A stretch of 7,450 nucleotides of DNA from GCA-003244245 sp032230565 (GCA_032230565.1 JAVXWL010000270.1:1-7450), one strand, 5' to 3'; counted from the stretch's first letter, positions 1 to 5,696 are shown. Notes: generated by a model from the letters alone, not told the origin. Program-made: numbers and translations.

Positions 1-2
1 CC

Positions 3-434
3 GCCGGTGCGATCGCGGCGGTGCTGGTGAACCTGCTGCTGCAGCTGTCCTATGGCGATGTGCCCACGTTGCCGCAGCCGGCCGGAACAACGCTGCTCGT
101 CTTCGCGATCGCCGAGGTGGTGTTGGGCACGACGCTGCGGGCGCGGATCCTGCGGCGTCCTGGTGCCCGGCCGGTTCAGCCGCTCACCGCGGCGAAGGCC
201 CTCGTGCTGGCTAAGGCGTCTTCACTGGCCGGCGCGATCACGGCGGGAGCCTGGCTCGGGGTGCTCGGCTTCGTGCTGCCACAGCGGTCGCTTCTGCAAT
301 CCGCCGCCTCGGACACCATCGCCGCTTCGGTCGGGGCCGTCTGCGCGGTGACTCTGGTGGGCGCTGCGCTGTGGCTGGAGCACTGCTGCCGGGCCCCAGA
401 CGGTCCCGATGATTCCGAGCCGGATGACGTCTGA
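3..434 (+). CDS. DUF3180 family membrane protein, 5' end missing
   Basis: The reading frame is open from the first complete codon at position 3 to the TGA at 432-434, so the true start lies outside the window. A GTG at 21 could be called as a start, but it falls inside what looks like the first membrane helix (residues AAVLVNLLLQL), so I treat the gene as truncated by the window edge. Three further hydrophobic stretches follow: one near LLVFAIAEVVLG, one near AITAGAWLGVLGFVL, and one near SVGAVCAVTLVGAALWL, ending in HCCR and a short acidic tail. This matches DUF3180, a small four-helix inner-membrane family that in mycobacteria (Rv3605c) sits just after the folate genes and before the DUF6779 and pantothenate genes. 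No enzymatic residues are visible and the molecular role is unknown. The family call rests on recalled similarity to Rv3605c (the AKAS...G...VGVL...LP and ALWL.HCC patterns) and on synteny. Confidence 0.8.
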   Translation, partial: AGAIAAVLVNLLLQLSYGDVPTLPQPAGTTLLVFAIAEVVLGTTLRARILRRPGARPVQPLTAAKALVLAKASSLAGAITAGAWLGVLGFVLPQRSLLQSAASDTIAASVGAVCAVTLVGAALWLEHCCRAPDGPDDSEPDDV

Positions 435-441
435 TCCGGCT
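418..441 (+). terminator. Hairpin over the DUF3180 stop codon
   Basis: AGCCGGAT at 418-425 pairs perfectly with ATCCGGCT at 434-441, giving an 8-bp stem with an 8-nt loop. The stop codon TGA (432-434) lies in the loop and at the base of the right arm. No T-run follows, which is common for actinobacterial terminator-like hairpins. A separate promoter appears for the next gene, which fits a transcription boundary here. Termination is inferred, not shown. Confidence 0.45.
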
Positions 442-448
442 GCACCTC

Positions 449-480
449 CCTGTCACCGCACGATGGCTGCCTGTCACCGC
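449..480 (+). repeat. Two direct copies of an 11-bp motif, 21 bp apart
   Basis: CCTGTCACCGC occurs at 449-459 and again at 470-480. The start-to-start distance is 21 bp, about two helical turns, so both copies would face the same side of the DNA. They lie upstream of the expected -35 position of the promoter at 511-516, which is where an activator or other regulator could bind. No known operator is recognised. Confidence 0.5.
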
Positions 481-510
481 TGCAAGGTCTACCGCAGCCC
501 GGTGAGCCGG

Positions 511-516
511 TACGGT
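511..516 (+). promoter_or_regulatory. -10 element of a leaderless promoter for the DUF6779 gene
   Basis: TACGGT fits the actinobacterial -10 pattern TAnnnT and ends 7 nt before the ATG at 524, so transcription would begin at or next to the start codon. There is no Shine-Dalgarno sequence in the right place: the nearest purine stretch, GGTGAG at 501-506, is too far away. No good -35 is visible near 488-493. The CGGTA repeats at 508-517 overlap the element, and an inverted TACCG lies at 490-494. Confidence 0.5.
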
Positions 517-523
517 ATCCGCC

Positions 524-1222
524 ATGTCCGGGACCGCCGAAGTGCGGAGGTTTGAGCCTCCGTCGCTGCAGGGCAGCGCTCGGGTTCTGATGCTGAGCAC
601 GATGGTCATGGCCGCGGCGGCCGCGGCCGTGCTCGCCCTGGGCACCCAGGATGCCCACCTGCTGAGGCTGGGCGTTGTAGCGGCGCTGTGGGCGGCATTG
701 CTCGCCGCCTTCGCCACGGCGCGAGCGCGGCGCGAGGTCAGCTCACGAGCCCAGCATGCCGATCAGTTGCGGGCGGTCTACCAGCTTGAGCTCCAACGCG
801 AGGTCGTTGCCCGGCGAGAACACGCGCTGACCGTCGAGCGCGCGCTTCGTGAGCAGGTGCAGCTATCGCAGCAGCGCGAGATCGGGCAGTTACGGGCCGA
901 GCTCGCGGCGATCGGGGGAAATCGCAGCGCTGCGCCGGTAGCGAAAAGGCCGGCGCCGACATCGCCTCCGGCCATCACGGCGTCGACCGATCCACGGTTG
1001 CGCTTCGGTCCCGGCCGCCCGGGACCATCGGACTCCGACGTCCAGGGCCGGCACGGACCAAGCCGGGGACGGTCCGGAGGTGGCGCTCCAGCGGCACCCG
1101 GACAGCCGCCAACGGCGCTGCCGGCGGCGCAGGCTCAACGGACGGTGCAGGATCTGCTGGCCGCCCATGGGGCAGCTACGTCGCCTCGCCGCAGGCGTAC
1201 CCACGAGGCAAGGCAACGATAG
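524..1222 (+). CDS. DUF6779-type membrane protein with coiled coil and disordered tail
   Basis: The protein has 232 residues. Two hydrophobic helices lie at about residues 20-40 (LMLSTMVMAAAAAAVLALG) and 46-66 (VVAALWAALLAAFA), separated by a short loop. Residues 70-130 are rich in R, E, Q, L and A with leucines at near-heptad spacing, so a cytoplasmic coiled coil is likely. From residue 131 on, the chain is low-complexity, rich in P, A, G and R, and probably disordered. This layout and its place between the DUF3180 and DUF2520 genes fit the DUF6779 family (the position of Rv3604c in M. tuberculosis, described as an A-, R- and P-rich membrane protein). No catalytic motif is visible and the function is unknown; a scaffold or membrane-anchoring role would be a guess. 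The ATG at 524 is preferred because a TACGGT box sits 7 nt upstream. The gene ends 30 nt before the PrsW gene. Confidence 0.75.
   Translation: MSGTAEVRRFEPPSLQGSARVLMLSTMVMAAAAAAVLALGTQDAHLLRLGVVAALWAALLAAFATARARREVSSRAQHADQLRAVYQLELQREVVARREHALTVERALREQVQLSQQREIGQLRAELAAIGGNRSAAPVAKRPAPTSPPAITASTDPRLRFGPGRPGPSDSDVQGRHGPSRGRSGGGAPAAPGQPPTALPAAQAQRTVQDLLAAHGAATSPRRRRTHEARQR
1007..1026 (+). repeat. Perfect 8-bp hairpin inside the DUF6779 coding region
   Basis: GGTCCCGG at 1007-1014 pairs with CCGGGACC at 1019-1026 across a 4-nt loop (CCGC). A second short pair, CGGACC at 1054-1059 with GGTCCG at 1071-1076, lies just downstream. Both fall in the proline- and glycine-rich tail, where GGN and CCN codons are naturally complementary, so composition may explain them. 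Confidence 0.4.
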
Positions 1223-1238
1223 GCCGGTCACTAGGGCA

Positions 1239-1244
1239 TAGGGT
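1239..1244 (+). promoter_or_regulatory. Possible -10 element before the PrsW gene
   Basis: TAGGGT fits TAnnnT and ends 8 nt before the ATG at 1253, the spacing expected of a leaderless transcript. The same bases include AGGG (1240-1243), which could act as a weak ribosome binding site about 9 nt from the ATG. The sequence alone does not separate the two readings. Confidence 0.3.
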
Positions 1245-1252
1245 GCGGCGTC

Positions 1253-2440
1253 ATGACGGTGTTCGGACCGGCTAGCCGGAACTCACCGGGGCCTTCCGCA
1301 CACCGCCGGCAAGTCGTGCTGCCTGCGCTGGCTCTGGTGGCCCTGGCCGTCGGTTTTCTCATCGCCCTCGGCGTCATCAGCAGCACAGTCGGTGGCGGCG
1401 CCGTGCTGGTCGGTGCCATGGCGGCGGTCCTGCCAGCGTTGCCGGTGGTGGCGGTGTTCTTGTGGGTGGACCGCTGGGAGCCCGAGCCACCGCGGCTGTT
1501 GCTCGCCGCGTTCCTGTGGGGCGCGGGAGTCTCGGTGCTCGGTGCGGCGATGGTCAACGACACCGCGACAGAGTTCGGTGACCAGGTGCTCGGCACCGGG
1601 GGTGGTGATCTCGTCGGGGCGGTGATTTCCGCCCCGGTCATCGAGGAGGCCGTCAAGGGCACGTTCCTGGTCGGGCTGCTGTGGTTGCGCCGCCGTGAGT
1701 TTGATGGCGTGGTGGACGGAGTCGTCTACGCGGGGTTGGTCGCCACCGGCTTCGCGTTCACCGAGAACGTGCTGTACTTCGGGCGCGCGTTCGCCGTCGG
1801 TGGGCTGGTCGGGGACGGCGACGGAGTGGCCATCGTGTTCTTGATGCGCGGCGTGCTCGCCCCGTTCGCGCATCCGGTGTTCACCGCGATGATCGGTATC
1901 GCCGTGGGACTGGCGGTTCGCCGGCGCGACCAGGCCCGGCGGGCGCTACTGCCGTTCCTCGGATACCTGGCAGCAGTCGGGCTGCATTCGCTGTGGAACG
2001 CATCTGCTGGTTCGGGCTTTCTTCCCACCTTCTATGGGATGATCATGATGCCGTTGTTCGGCGGGTTGATCGCACTGGTGCTCTGGCAGCGCCGCCGGGA
2101 GCAACGGGTGATCGCCGCGGCGTTACCAGGATTCGCCAGCGCGGGATTGATCGCCCCCAGCGAGGTCCCGCTGCTGGCCAGCCAGATCGGTCGGCGGGGA
2201 TGGTCTGCCGCGGTGGGCCGCCAGGCGGGTGAGACCGCCGCAGACGCGGTGCGTGACTACCAGCATGCGGTCACCGAGCTCGCTTTCTCGCAAAACCGGA
2301 TGGGTCCGGGCGAGGTCGGCGCCGACACCGGGCGGTGGCATCACGAGGCGTTGGACGCGCTGCTGGCCGCCCGGCACCGCGCCCAGCGGGCCGCGAACTG
2401 CCCGTTGAGTGAAGCTGCTCACGCCGACCGGCGCGAATAG
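1253..2440 (+). CDS. PrsW-family intramembrane metalloprotease
   Basis: This 395-residue polytopic membrane protein carries the conserved PrsW features. A WEPEP motif lies at residues 75-79, then EEAVK at 131-135 (E131, E132, K135), FAFTEN at 167-172 (E171), a membrane-embedded histidine H207 in the stretch FAHPVF, and HSLWN at 245-249 (H245). The glutamates and histidines are the expected metal and catalytic residues and all are present, so the enzyme looks active. About eight hydrophobic segments lie between residues 20 and 280, followed by a soluble tail of about 110 residues containing an RDYQHAVTELAF stretch. Such tails occur, as I recall, in other actinobacterial PrsW proteins. The founding member, Bacillus subtilis PrsW, performs site-1 cleavage of the anti-sigma factor RsiW. 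No anti-sigma or sigma gene is visible here, so the substrate is unknown. A weak TAGGGT box upstream suggests leaderless expression. A hairpin follows the stop codon. Confidence 0.88.
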   Translation: MTVFGPASRNSPGPSAHRRQVVLPALALVALAVGFLIALGVISSTVGGGAVLVGAMAAVLPALPVVAVFLWVDRWEPEPPRLLLAAFLWGAGVSVLGAAMVNDTATEFGDQVLGTGGGDLVGAVISAPVIEEAVKGTFLVGLLWLRRREFDGVVDGVVYAGLVATGFAFTENVLYFGRAFAVGGLVGDGDGVAIVFLMRGVLAPFAHPVFTAMIGIAVGLAVRRRDQARRALLPFLGYLAAVGLHSLWNASAGSGFLPTFYGMIMMPLFGGLIALVLWQRRREQRVIAAALPGFASAGLIAPSEVPLLASQIGRRGWSAAVGRQAGETAADAVRDYQHAVTELAFSQNRMGPGEVGADTGRWHHEALDALLAARHRAQRAANCPLSEAAHADRRE

Positions 2441-2451
2441 CTGCAGCGGGT

Positions 2452-2457
2452 TAATCT
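2452..2457 (+). promoter_or_regulatory. Possible -10 element for the DUF2520-panC-panD-coaX operon
   Basis: TAATCT lies 12 nt after the PrsW stop codon and fits TAnnnT. No clear -35 is visible 17-18 nt upstream. If used, it would give a leader of about 50 nt that starts with the hairpin at 2465-2494 and ends with a strong ribosome binding site. Confidence 0.3.
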
Positions 2458-2464
2458 GCGGCAG

Positions 2465-2494
2465 TCCGGTACCCGCGGCCTGCGCGGGACTGGA
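2465..2494 (+). terminator. Stable hairpin between the PrsW and DUF2520 genes
   Basis: TCCGGT at 2465-2470 plus CCCGCG at 2472-2477 pair with CGCGGG at 2483-2488 plus ACTGGA at 2489-2494. This gives a 12-bp stem with one bulged A (2471), one G-T wobble and a 5-nt loop. There is no T-run. It could end PrsW transcripts or, if the TAATCT at 2452 is a promoter, form a structure at the 5' end of the pantothenate operon mRNA. Confidence 0.45.
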
Positions 2495-2500
2495 ACCTCT

Positions 2501-2505
2501 GGAGG
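2501..2505 (+). promoter_or_regulatory. Strong ribosome binding site for the DUF2520 gene
   Basis: GGAGG is followed by 6 nt and then the ATG at 2512, which fixes that start over the ATG at 2521. It is the best Shine-Dalgarno match in the operon, as expected for the first gene of a coupled set. A CCTC at 2496-2499 sits just before it but could form only a tiny loop, so occlusion is unlikely. Confidence 0.75.
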
Positions 2506-2511
2506 ACGGCA

Positions 2512-3438
2512 ATGGCGACGATGCCACGGTCGGGTTTAGCGGCGTCCCATGGCGTGGCCGCCCGTCCGGCCAGGCTGGCCGTGGGCGTGGTCTCCGCCGG
2601 CCGGGTGGGGTCCGTGCTAGGCGCCGCGATATCCGGTGCTGGACACGTGGTAGTCGGGGTGAGCGCGGTATCCCGAGCCTCGTTGCGACGCGCGGCGAAC
2701 CTGCTCCCTGATGTGCCGGTGCTGGCGCCCGATGATGTCGTGCGGCGGTCGGACCTGGTGCTGCTCGCAGTCCCGGACGACGTGCTGCCGGGACTGGTGT
2801 CCGGGCTCGCGACCACTGGGGCGTTCCGCGCCGGTCAGATCGTGGTGCACACCAGTGGCGCTCGGGGGGTGGACGTGCTGGCTCCGGCGACCGCTGTCGG
2901 CGTGCTGCCGCTCGCGCTGCATCCCGCGATGACCTTCACCGGGCGCGCGGAGGACGTCGCGCGGCTGGCGGCGGCCTGTGTCGGCGTCACGGTGGCCGAC
3001 GAGACCGGCTGGAGCGTCGGGGAGGCGCTGGTGCTGGAGATGGGGGCTGAGCCGGTGCGCGTTCCACCGCAGGCCCGGTCGCTGTATCACGCGGCGCTGG
3101 CGCATGGGGCCAATCACCTGGCCACTCTGGTGCGCGACGCGGTGGAGGCGCTGGAGCATGCCGGCGTGGTTCCTGCCGAACGGCTGCTGGGCCCGCTGCT
3201 GGAGGCGGCGCTGGACAACACGCTGCGCCACGGCGACCGCGCTTTAACCGGCCCGGTGGCTCGCGGCGACCTCGACACGGTACGGCTGCACCTGCAGGTG
3301 CTCGCGGACTCCGCGCCGGAGTTGCTCGAGTCTTACCGAGCGCAGGCGATGCGGACAGCTGACCGTGCCGAGGCGGCCGGGCTACTGACTCCGGCGGTCG
3401 CCACCCAGGTCCGGGAAACCCTTCAGGTACGGCGATGA
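2512..3438 (+). CDS. Rossmann-like and DUF2520 domain protein, possible NAD(P)H-dependent reductase
   Basis: The protein has 308 residues. Residues 22-36 (LAVGVVSAGRVGSVL) form the nucleotide-binding loop; the first glycine of the usual GxGxxG is a serine here, which I recall also for the M. tuberculosis homologue Rv3603c. A strand with LVLLAVPDD near residues 82-90 and IVVHTSGARG near 110-119 continue the Rossmann fold. The DUF2520 helical domain follows, with LALHPAMTFTG near 134-144, SLYHAALAHGANHL near 191-204 and ALTGPVARGD near 244-253. The fold resembles 6-phosphogluconate dehydrogenase-type and ketopantoate reductase enzymes. Its stop overlaps the panC start (ATGA), so the two are translationally coupled. 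PanG, a ketopantoate reductase unlike PanE described in Francisella, is to my recollection of this family, which makes reduction of ketopantoate to pantoate an attractive but untested role. The substrate is not proven by the sequence. Confidence 0.88.
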   Translation: MATMPRSGLAASHGVAARPARLAVGVVSAGRVGSVLGAAISGAGHVVVGVSAVSRASLRRAANLLPDVPVLAPDDVVRRSDLVLLAVPDDVLPGLVSGLATTGAFRAGQIVVHTSGARGVDVLAPATAVGVLPLALHPAMTFTGRAEDVARLAAACVGVTVADETGWSVGEALVLEMGAEPVRVPPQARSLYHAALAHGANHLATLVRDAVEALEHAGVVPAERLLGPLLEAALDNTLRHGDRALTGPVARGDLDTVRLHLQVLADSAPELLESYRAQAMRTADRAEAAGLLTPAVATQVRETLQVRR

Positions 3439-4322
3439 CCAGCCGGTTGCGCGGTGACCTGACCGTCCACCAAGATCCTGCTGCGCTGTCTGCGGCGACT
3501 CGCCGGTTGCGCTTGGCCGGGCACCCAGTCGTACTGGTCCCGACGATGGGGGCGCTGCATGCCGGCCACCGGGCACTGATTCGTGCCGCTGAGGCCATTG
3601 CGGATGCGCGCACGGTGGTGTCGATCTATCTCAATCCGTTGCAGTTCGGCTGTCGCCGCGACCTGGATCGATACCCACGCAGTTTCGACGCCGATCTCGC
3701 GCTGTGCCGCGAGGAGGGCGTGGAGCTGGTCTACGCGCCCAGCGTGGCAACGATGTCCCCGCCCGGATCTGACACCACCGTGACACCCGGTCCCCTGGGT
3801 GCGCAGCTGGAAGGAGCCAGCCGAGCCGGACACTTCGCCGCCGTGCTCACAGTGGTAGCCAAGCTGTTCGGGATCGTCGGTCCGGATCGGGCGTTGTTCG
3901 GCGAGAAGGACTACCAGCAGCTGGTGCTGGTGCGGCGGATGGTGGCCGATCTCCGGATGGGGGTGCAGGTTCTGGGGATCCCCACAGTGCGGGAAGCCGA
4001 CGGGCTCGCGCTGTCGTCGCGCAACGTCCACCTCGACGCCGAGGCTCGCAGTGCCGCGGTCGCGTTGTCGGCGGCCCTGCGGGCCGGTGCTCAGGCCGGT
4101 GCGCAGGGCCATGACGCGGTGCTCGCAGCGGCCAGCGAGGTGTTGGCAGGGCAACCCGGCGTCGAGATGGAGTACCTGGCACTACGTGATCCGGAGCTCG
4201 GCCGGGCGCCGCGGCACGGACCGGCTCGATTGTTGCTGGCGGCCACCGTCGGGACCACCCGGCTGATCGACAACGTCGGCCTGCGGCTGGGTGCCGACCC
4301 CAACGGACGAGGAGCCCTGTGA
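3435..4322 (+). CDS. panC: Pantothenate synthetase (pantoate-beta-alanine ligase)
   Basis: PanC joins pantoate and beta-alanine using ATP, through a pantoyl-adenylate intermediate, to make pantothenate (EC 6.3.2.1) in the cytoplasm. The 295-residue protein carries the family motifs: PTMGALHAGH at residues 36-45 (the HxGH nucleotidyl-transfer motif, H42 and H45), IYLNPLQF at 64-71, EGASRAGHF at 126-133, GEKDYQQL at 156-163 with the lysine that contacts ATP phosphates, and ALSSRN at 192-197 (the KMSKS equivalent). After the GHF, the second of two alanines sits where I recall glycine (GV) in homologues; the effect is unclear. The start ATG at 3435 overlaps the upstream stop codon (ATGA) and has only a weak ribosome binding site, so translation is probably coupled. 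The stop codon overlaps the panD start. The length is close to the usual 280-310 residues and all catalytic residues are present. Confidence 0.96.
   Translation: MTSRLRGDLTVHQDPAALSAATRRLRLAGHPVVLVPTMGALHAGHRALIRAAEAIADARTVVSIYLNPLQFGCRRDLDRYPRSFDADLALCREEGVELVYAPSVATMSPPGSDTTVTPGPLGAQLEGASRAGHFAAVLTVVAKLFGIVGPDRALFGEKDYQQLVLVRRMVADLRMGVQVLGIPTVREADGLALSSRNVHLDAEARSAAVALSAALRAGAQAGAQGHDAVLAAASEVLAGQPGVEMEYLALRDPELGRAPRHGPARLLLAATVGTTRLIDNVGLRLGADPNGRGAL
4309..4314 (+). promoter_or_regulatory. Ribosome binding site that decides the panD start
   Basis: GAGGAG at the 3' end of panC is 7 nt from the ATG at 4322 but only 4 nt from the alternative GTG at 4319. The spacing favours the ATG, which also reproduces the N-terminus of known actinobacterial PanD proteins. 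Confidence 0.6.
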
Positions 4323-4732
4323 TGTTCCGGACGATGCTGAAGTCCAAGATCCATCGGGCCACCGTCACCCATGCGGATCTGCACTACGTGGGGTCGGTGA
4401 CAGTCGACGAGGACCTGATGGACGCCGCCGACCTGCTCGCCGGCGAGCGGGTGGCCATCGTGGATGTCACAAACGGTGCCCGGCTGGAGACCTACGTCAT
4501 TCCAGGCGCGCGGGGCAGCGGGGTGGTCGGGATCAACGGCGCCGCCGCGCACCTGGTGGCGCCGGGTGACCTGGTGATCCTCATTGCCTACGCCACGATG
4601 GACGACGACGAGTCCCGGCGTTACCTGCCGCGGGTGGTGTTCGTTGACGCCGATAATCGGATCGCACATCAGGGCCACGATCCGGCGCATGCCCCGGCCG
4701 GAGACCTGATTGCCGGCTCAGCCGGCGTCTGA
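4322..4732 (+). CDS. panD: Aspartate 1-decarboxylase (pyruvoyl-dependent)
   Basis: PanD decarboxylates L-aspartate to beta-alanine (EC 4.1.1.11), the second substrate of PanC. The 136-residue proenzyme cleaves itself between G24 and S25 (in HYVGSV), turning S25 into the pyruvoyl group. Residues known to be important are present: K9, H11, Y22, R54, T57, Y58 and N72 in the INGAAAHL stretch. The sequence tracks the M. tuberculosis enzyme closely from MLKSKIHRATVT through ATMDD. I chose ATG 4322, which overlaps the panC stop as TGATG, over the in-frame GTG at 4319, because of ribosome-binding-site spacing and the usual N-terminus. The C-terminal tail after about residue 115 is variable in the family. 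In mycobacteria PanD is the target of pyrazinoic acid, with resistance changes near the C-terminus. The gene is complete and looks active. Confidence 0.96.
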   Translation: MFRTMLKSKIHRATVTHADLHYVGSVTVDEDLMDAADLLAGERVAIVDVTNGARLETYVIPGARGSGVVGINGAAAHLVAPGDLVILIAYATMDDDESRRYLPRVVFVDADNRIAHQGHDPAHAPAGDLIAGSAGV

Positions 4733-4745
4733 CGGGCGCGCGCGA

Positions 4746-5552
4746 GTGCTGCTCACCGTAGACATCGGTAACACCAACATCGTCTTGGGCCTGTTCGACG
4801 GTAATCGCGCGGCCGACGTCAAGCAGCGCGAGGATGCCGCGCTGGTGCATGACTGGCGGATGCGTACCGACGCCAGGATGACCGCAGATGAGATGGCGCT
4901 GACCGTCCGCGGGCTGCTCGGCGAATACTCGCGGAAAATCACTGGTATTGCGGCGCTGTCCACCGTGCCCGCGCTGCTACGCGAGCTGAAAGTGATGGTG
5001 GACCGGTACTGGCCGCAGCTGCCCCGGGTGATCGTCGAGCCCGGGGTCCGCACTGGCGTGCCGTTGCTCTACGACAACCCGCGCGAGCTGGGTGCTGATC
5101 GGATCGTCAACACGCTGGCCGCCTACACGCTCTACGGCGGCCCGGCGATCGTGGTCGACTTCGGCACCTCCACCAACTTCGACGTGATCAGCGAACGTGG
5201 CGAATTTCTCGGCGGTGCACTGGCGCCGGGAATCGAGATCTCCATCGATGCGCTCGCCACCCGCGCGGCTCAACTGTTGAAGGTTCAGCTGGTGCGACCC
5301 CGCTCGGTGATCGGCAAGAGCACCGTGGAGGCGTTGCAGTCCGGGTTGCTGTTCGGCTTCGCCGGGCAAGTGGACGGGCTGGTCCAGCGGATCGCTACGG
5401 AGCTGGCCCCAGGAGCCGAGGCTGAGGTGGCGGTGATCGCCACCGGCGGGCTGGCCCCGCTGCTGATCGCCGAGTCTCAGACCATCACCCACCACGCCCC
5501 GCACCTCACCCTGCGGGGATTGCGGATGGTCTTCGACCGCAACATCACCTAA
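4746..5552 (+). CDS. coaX: Type III pantothenate kinase
   Basis: CoaX phosphorylates pantothenate to 4'-phosphopantothenate, the first committed step of coenzyme A synthesis, and belongs to the ASKHA fold. From the GTG at 4746 the protein is 268 residues, near the usual 255-275, and begins MLLTVDIGNTN with the phosphate-1 motif at residues 6-11. The active-site GADR lies at 116-119 (D118 would be the catalytic base), DFGTSTNFD at 138-146 is the phosphate-2 and cation region, GGALAPG lies at 156-162, and ATGG at 232-235 is the adenosine motif. A TTG at 4710 would add 12 unconserved residues and overlap panD, so it is rejected. The start is 13 nt after the panD stop with a poor ribosome binding site, suggesting reinitiation after panD. 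Type III enzymes are not feedback-inhibited by CoA and need a monovalent cation. The M. tuberculosis CoaX has been reported as inactive; the motifs here are intact, but activity cannot be judged from them alone. Confidence 0.94.
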   Translation: MLLTVDIGNTNIVLGLFDGNRAADVKQREDAALVHDWRMRTDARMTADEMALTVRGLLGEYSRKITGIAALSTVPALLRELKVMVDRYWPQLPRVIVEPGVRTGVPLLYDNPRELGADRIVNTLAAYTLYGGPAIVVDFGTSTNFDVISERGEFLGGALAPGIEISIDALATRAAQLLKVQLVRPRSVIGKSTVEALQSGLLFGFAGQVDGLVQRIATELAPGAEAEVAVIATGGLAPLLIAESQTITHHAPHLTLRGLRMVFDRNIT

Positions 5553-5573
5553 TCCGTACACCCTCGCTCTCGC

Positions 5574-5586
5574 ACCGCTCAGCGGT
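5574..5586 (+). terminator. Short hairpin after coaX
   Basis: ACCGC at 5574-5578 pairs with GCGGT at 5582-5586 across a TCA loop, 22 nt after the coaX stop. It is only 5 bp with no T-run, so on its own it is a weak terminator candidate. It abuts the larger inverted repeat that begins at 5584-5586. Confidence 0.3.
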
Positions 5587-5651
5587 TCCCGAACTCCACA
5601 GGAGAGCTCTTCTGCCGCCGCCAGACAACGCTGGTGTTGAGTTCGGGAATC
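5584..5651 (+). repeat. Long-span inverted repeat enclosing a small hairpin
   Basis: TTCCCGAACTC at 5586-5596 is the exact reverse complement of GAGTTCGGGAA at 5639-5649. With one mismatch (5597/5638) and one G-T wobble the pairing extends to 5584-5599 with 5636-5651. Between the arms, CGCCAG at 5619-5624 can pair with CTGGTG at 5631-5636 (one wobble, 6-nt loop). An 8-bp palindrome AGAGCTCT also lies there (5603-5610). Together this looks like a folded RNA element of about 65 nt. It could be a 3' end of the coaX mRNA, a small RNA, or a two-part protein site. No known riboswitch or T-box signature is seen. Confidence 0.5.
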
Positions 5652-5696
5652 ACTATCTCCGCGGGCAGTCTCGATGATCTGGGTCGCGCGGCGGGT

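Noticed and set aside
176..717. Long minus-strand open frames opposite the DUF3180 and DUF6779 genes
   Set aside because: They are rich in R, P, S and A with no recognisable domain, lie antisense to supported genes and result from GC-biased third positions.
2521..2523. Alternative ATG start for the DUF2520 gene
   Set aside because: The GGAGG at 2501-2505 is ideally spaced for the ATG at 2512 and 9 bases too far for this one.
2987..4154. Minus-strand frames of about 200-240 codons opposite the DUF2520 gene and panC
   Set aside because: The plus-strand genes carry clear family motifs; the antisense translations are low-complexity with no motif and no promoter or ribosome binding site.
4710..4745. 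TTG start extending CoaX by 12 residues
   Set aside because: It would overlap panD and add unconserved residues before the expected LLTVDIGNTN start; the GTG at 4746 fits the family.
5586..5649. CGAAC and GTTCG half-sites reminiscent of an actinobacterial LexA box
   Set aside because: LexA boxes have the half-sites about 4 nt apart; here they are more than 40 nt apart, so the pairing is more likely RNA structure.
5639..5655. GTTCGGGAATC looked like the T-arm of a tRNA
   Set aside because: No acceptor, D or anticodon stems can be drawn around it; it is better explained as the right arm of the inverted repeat.
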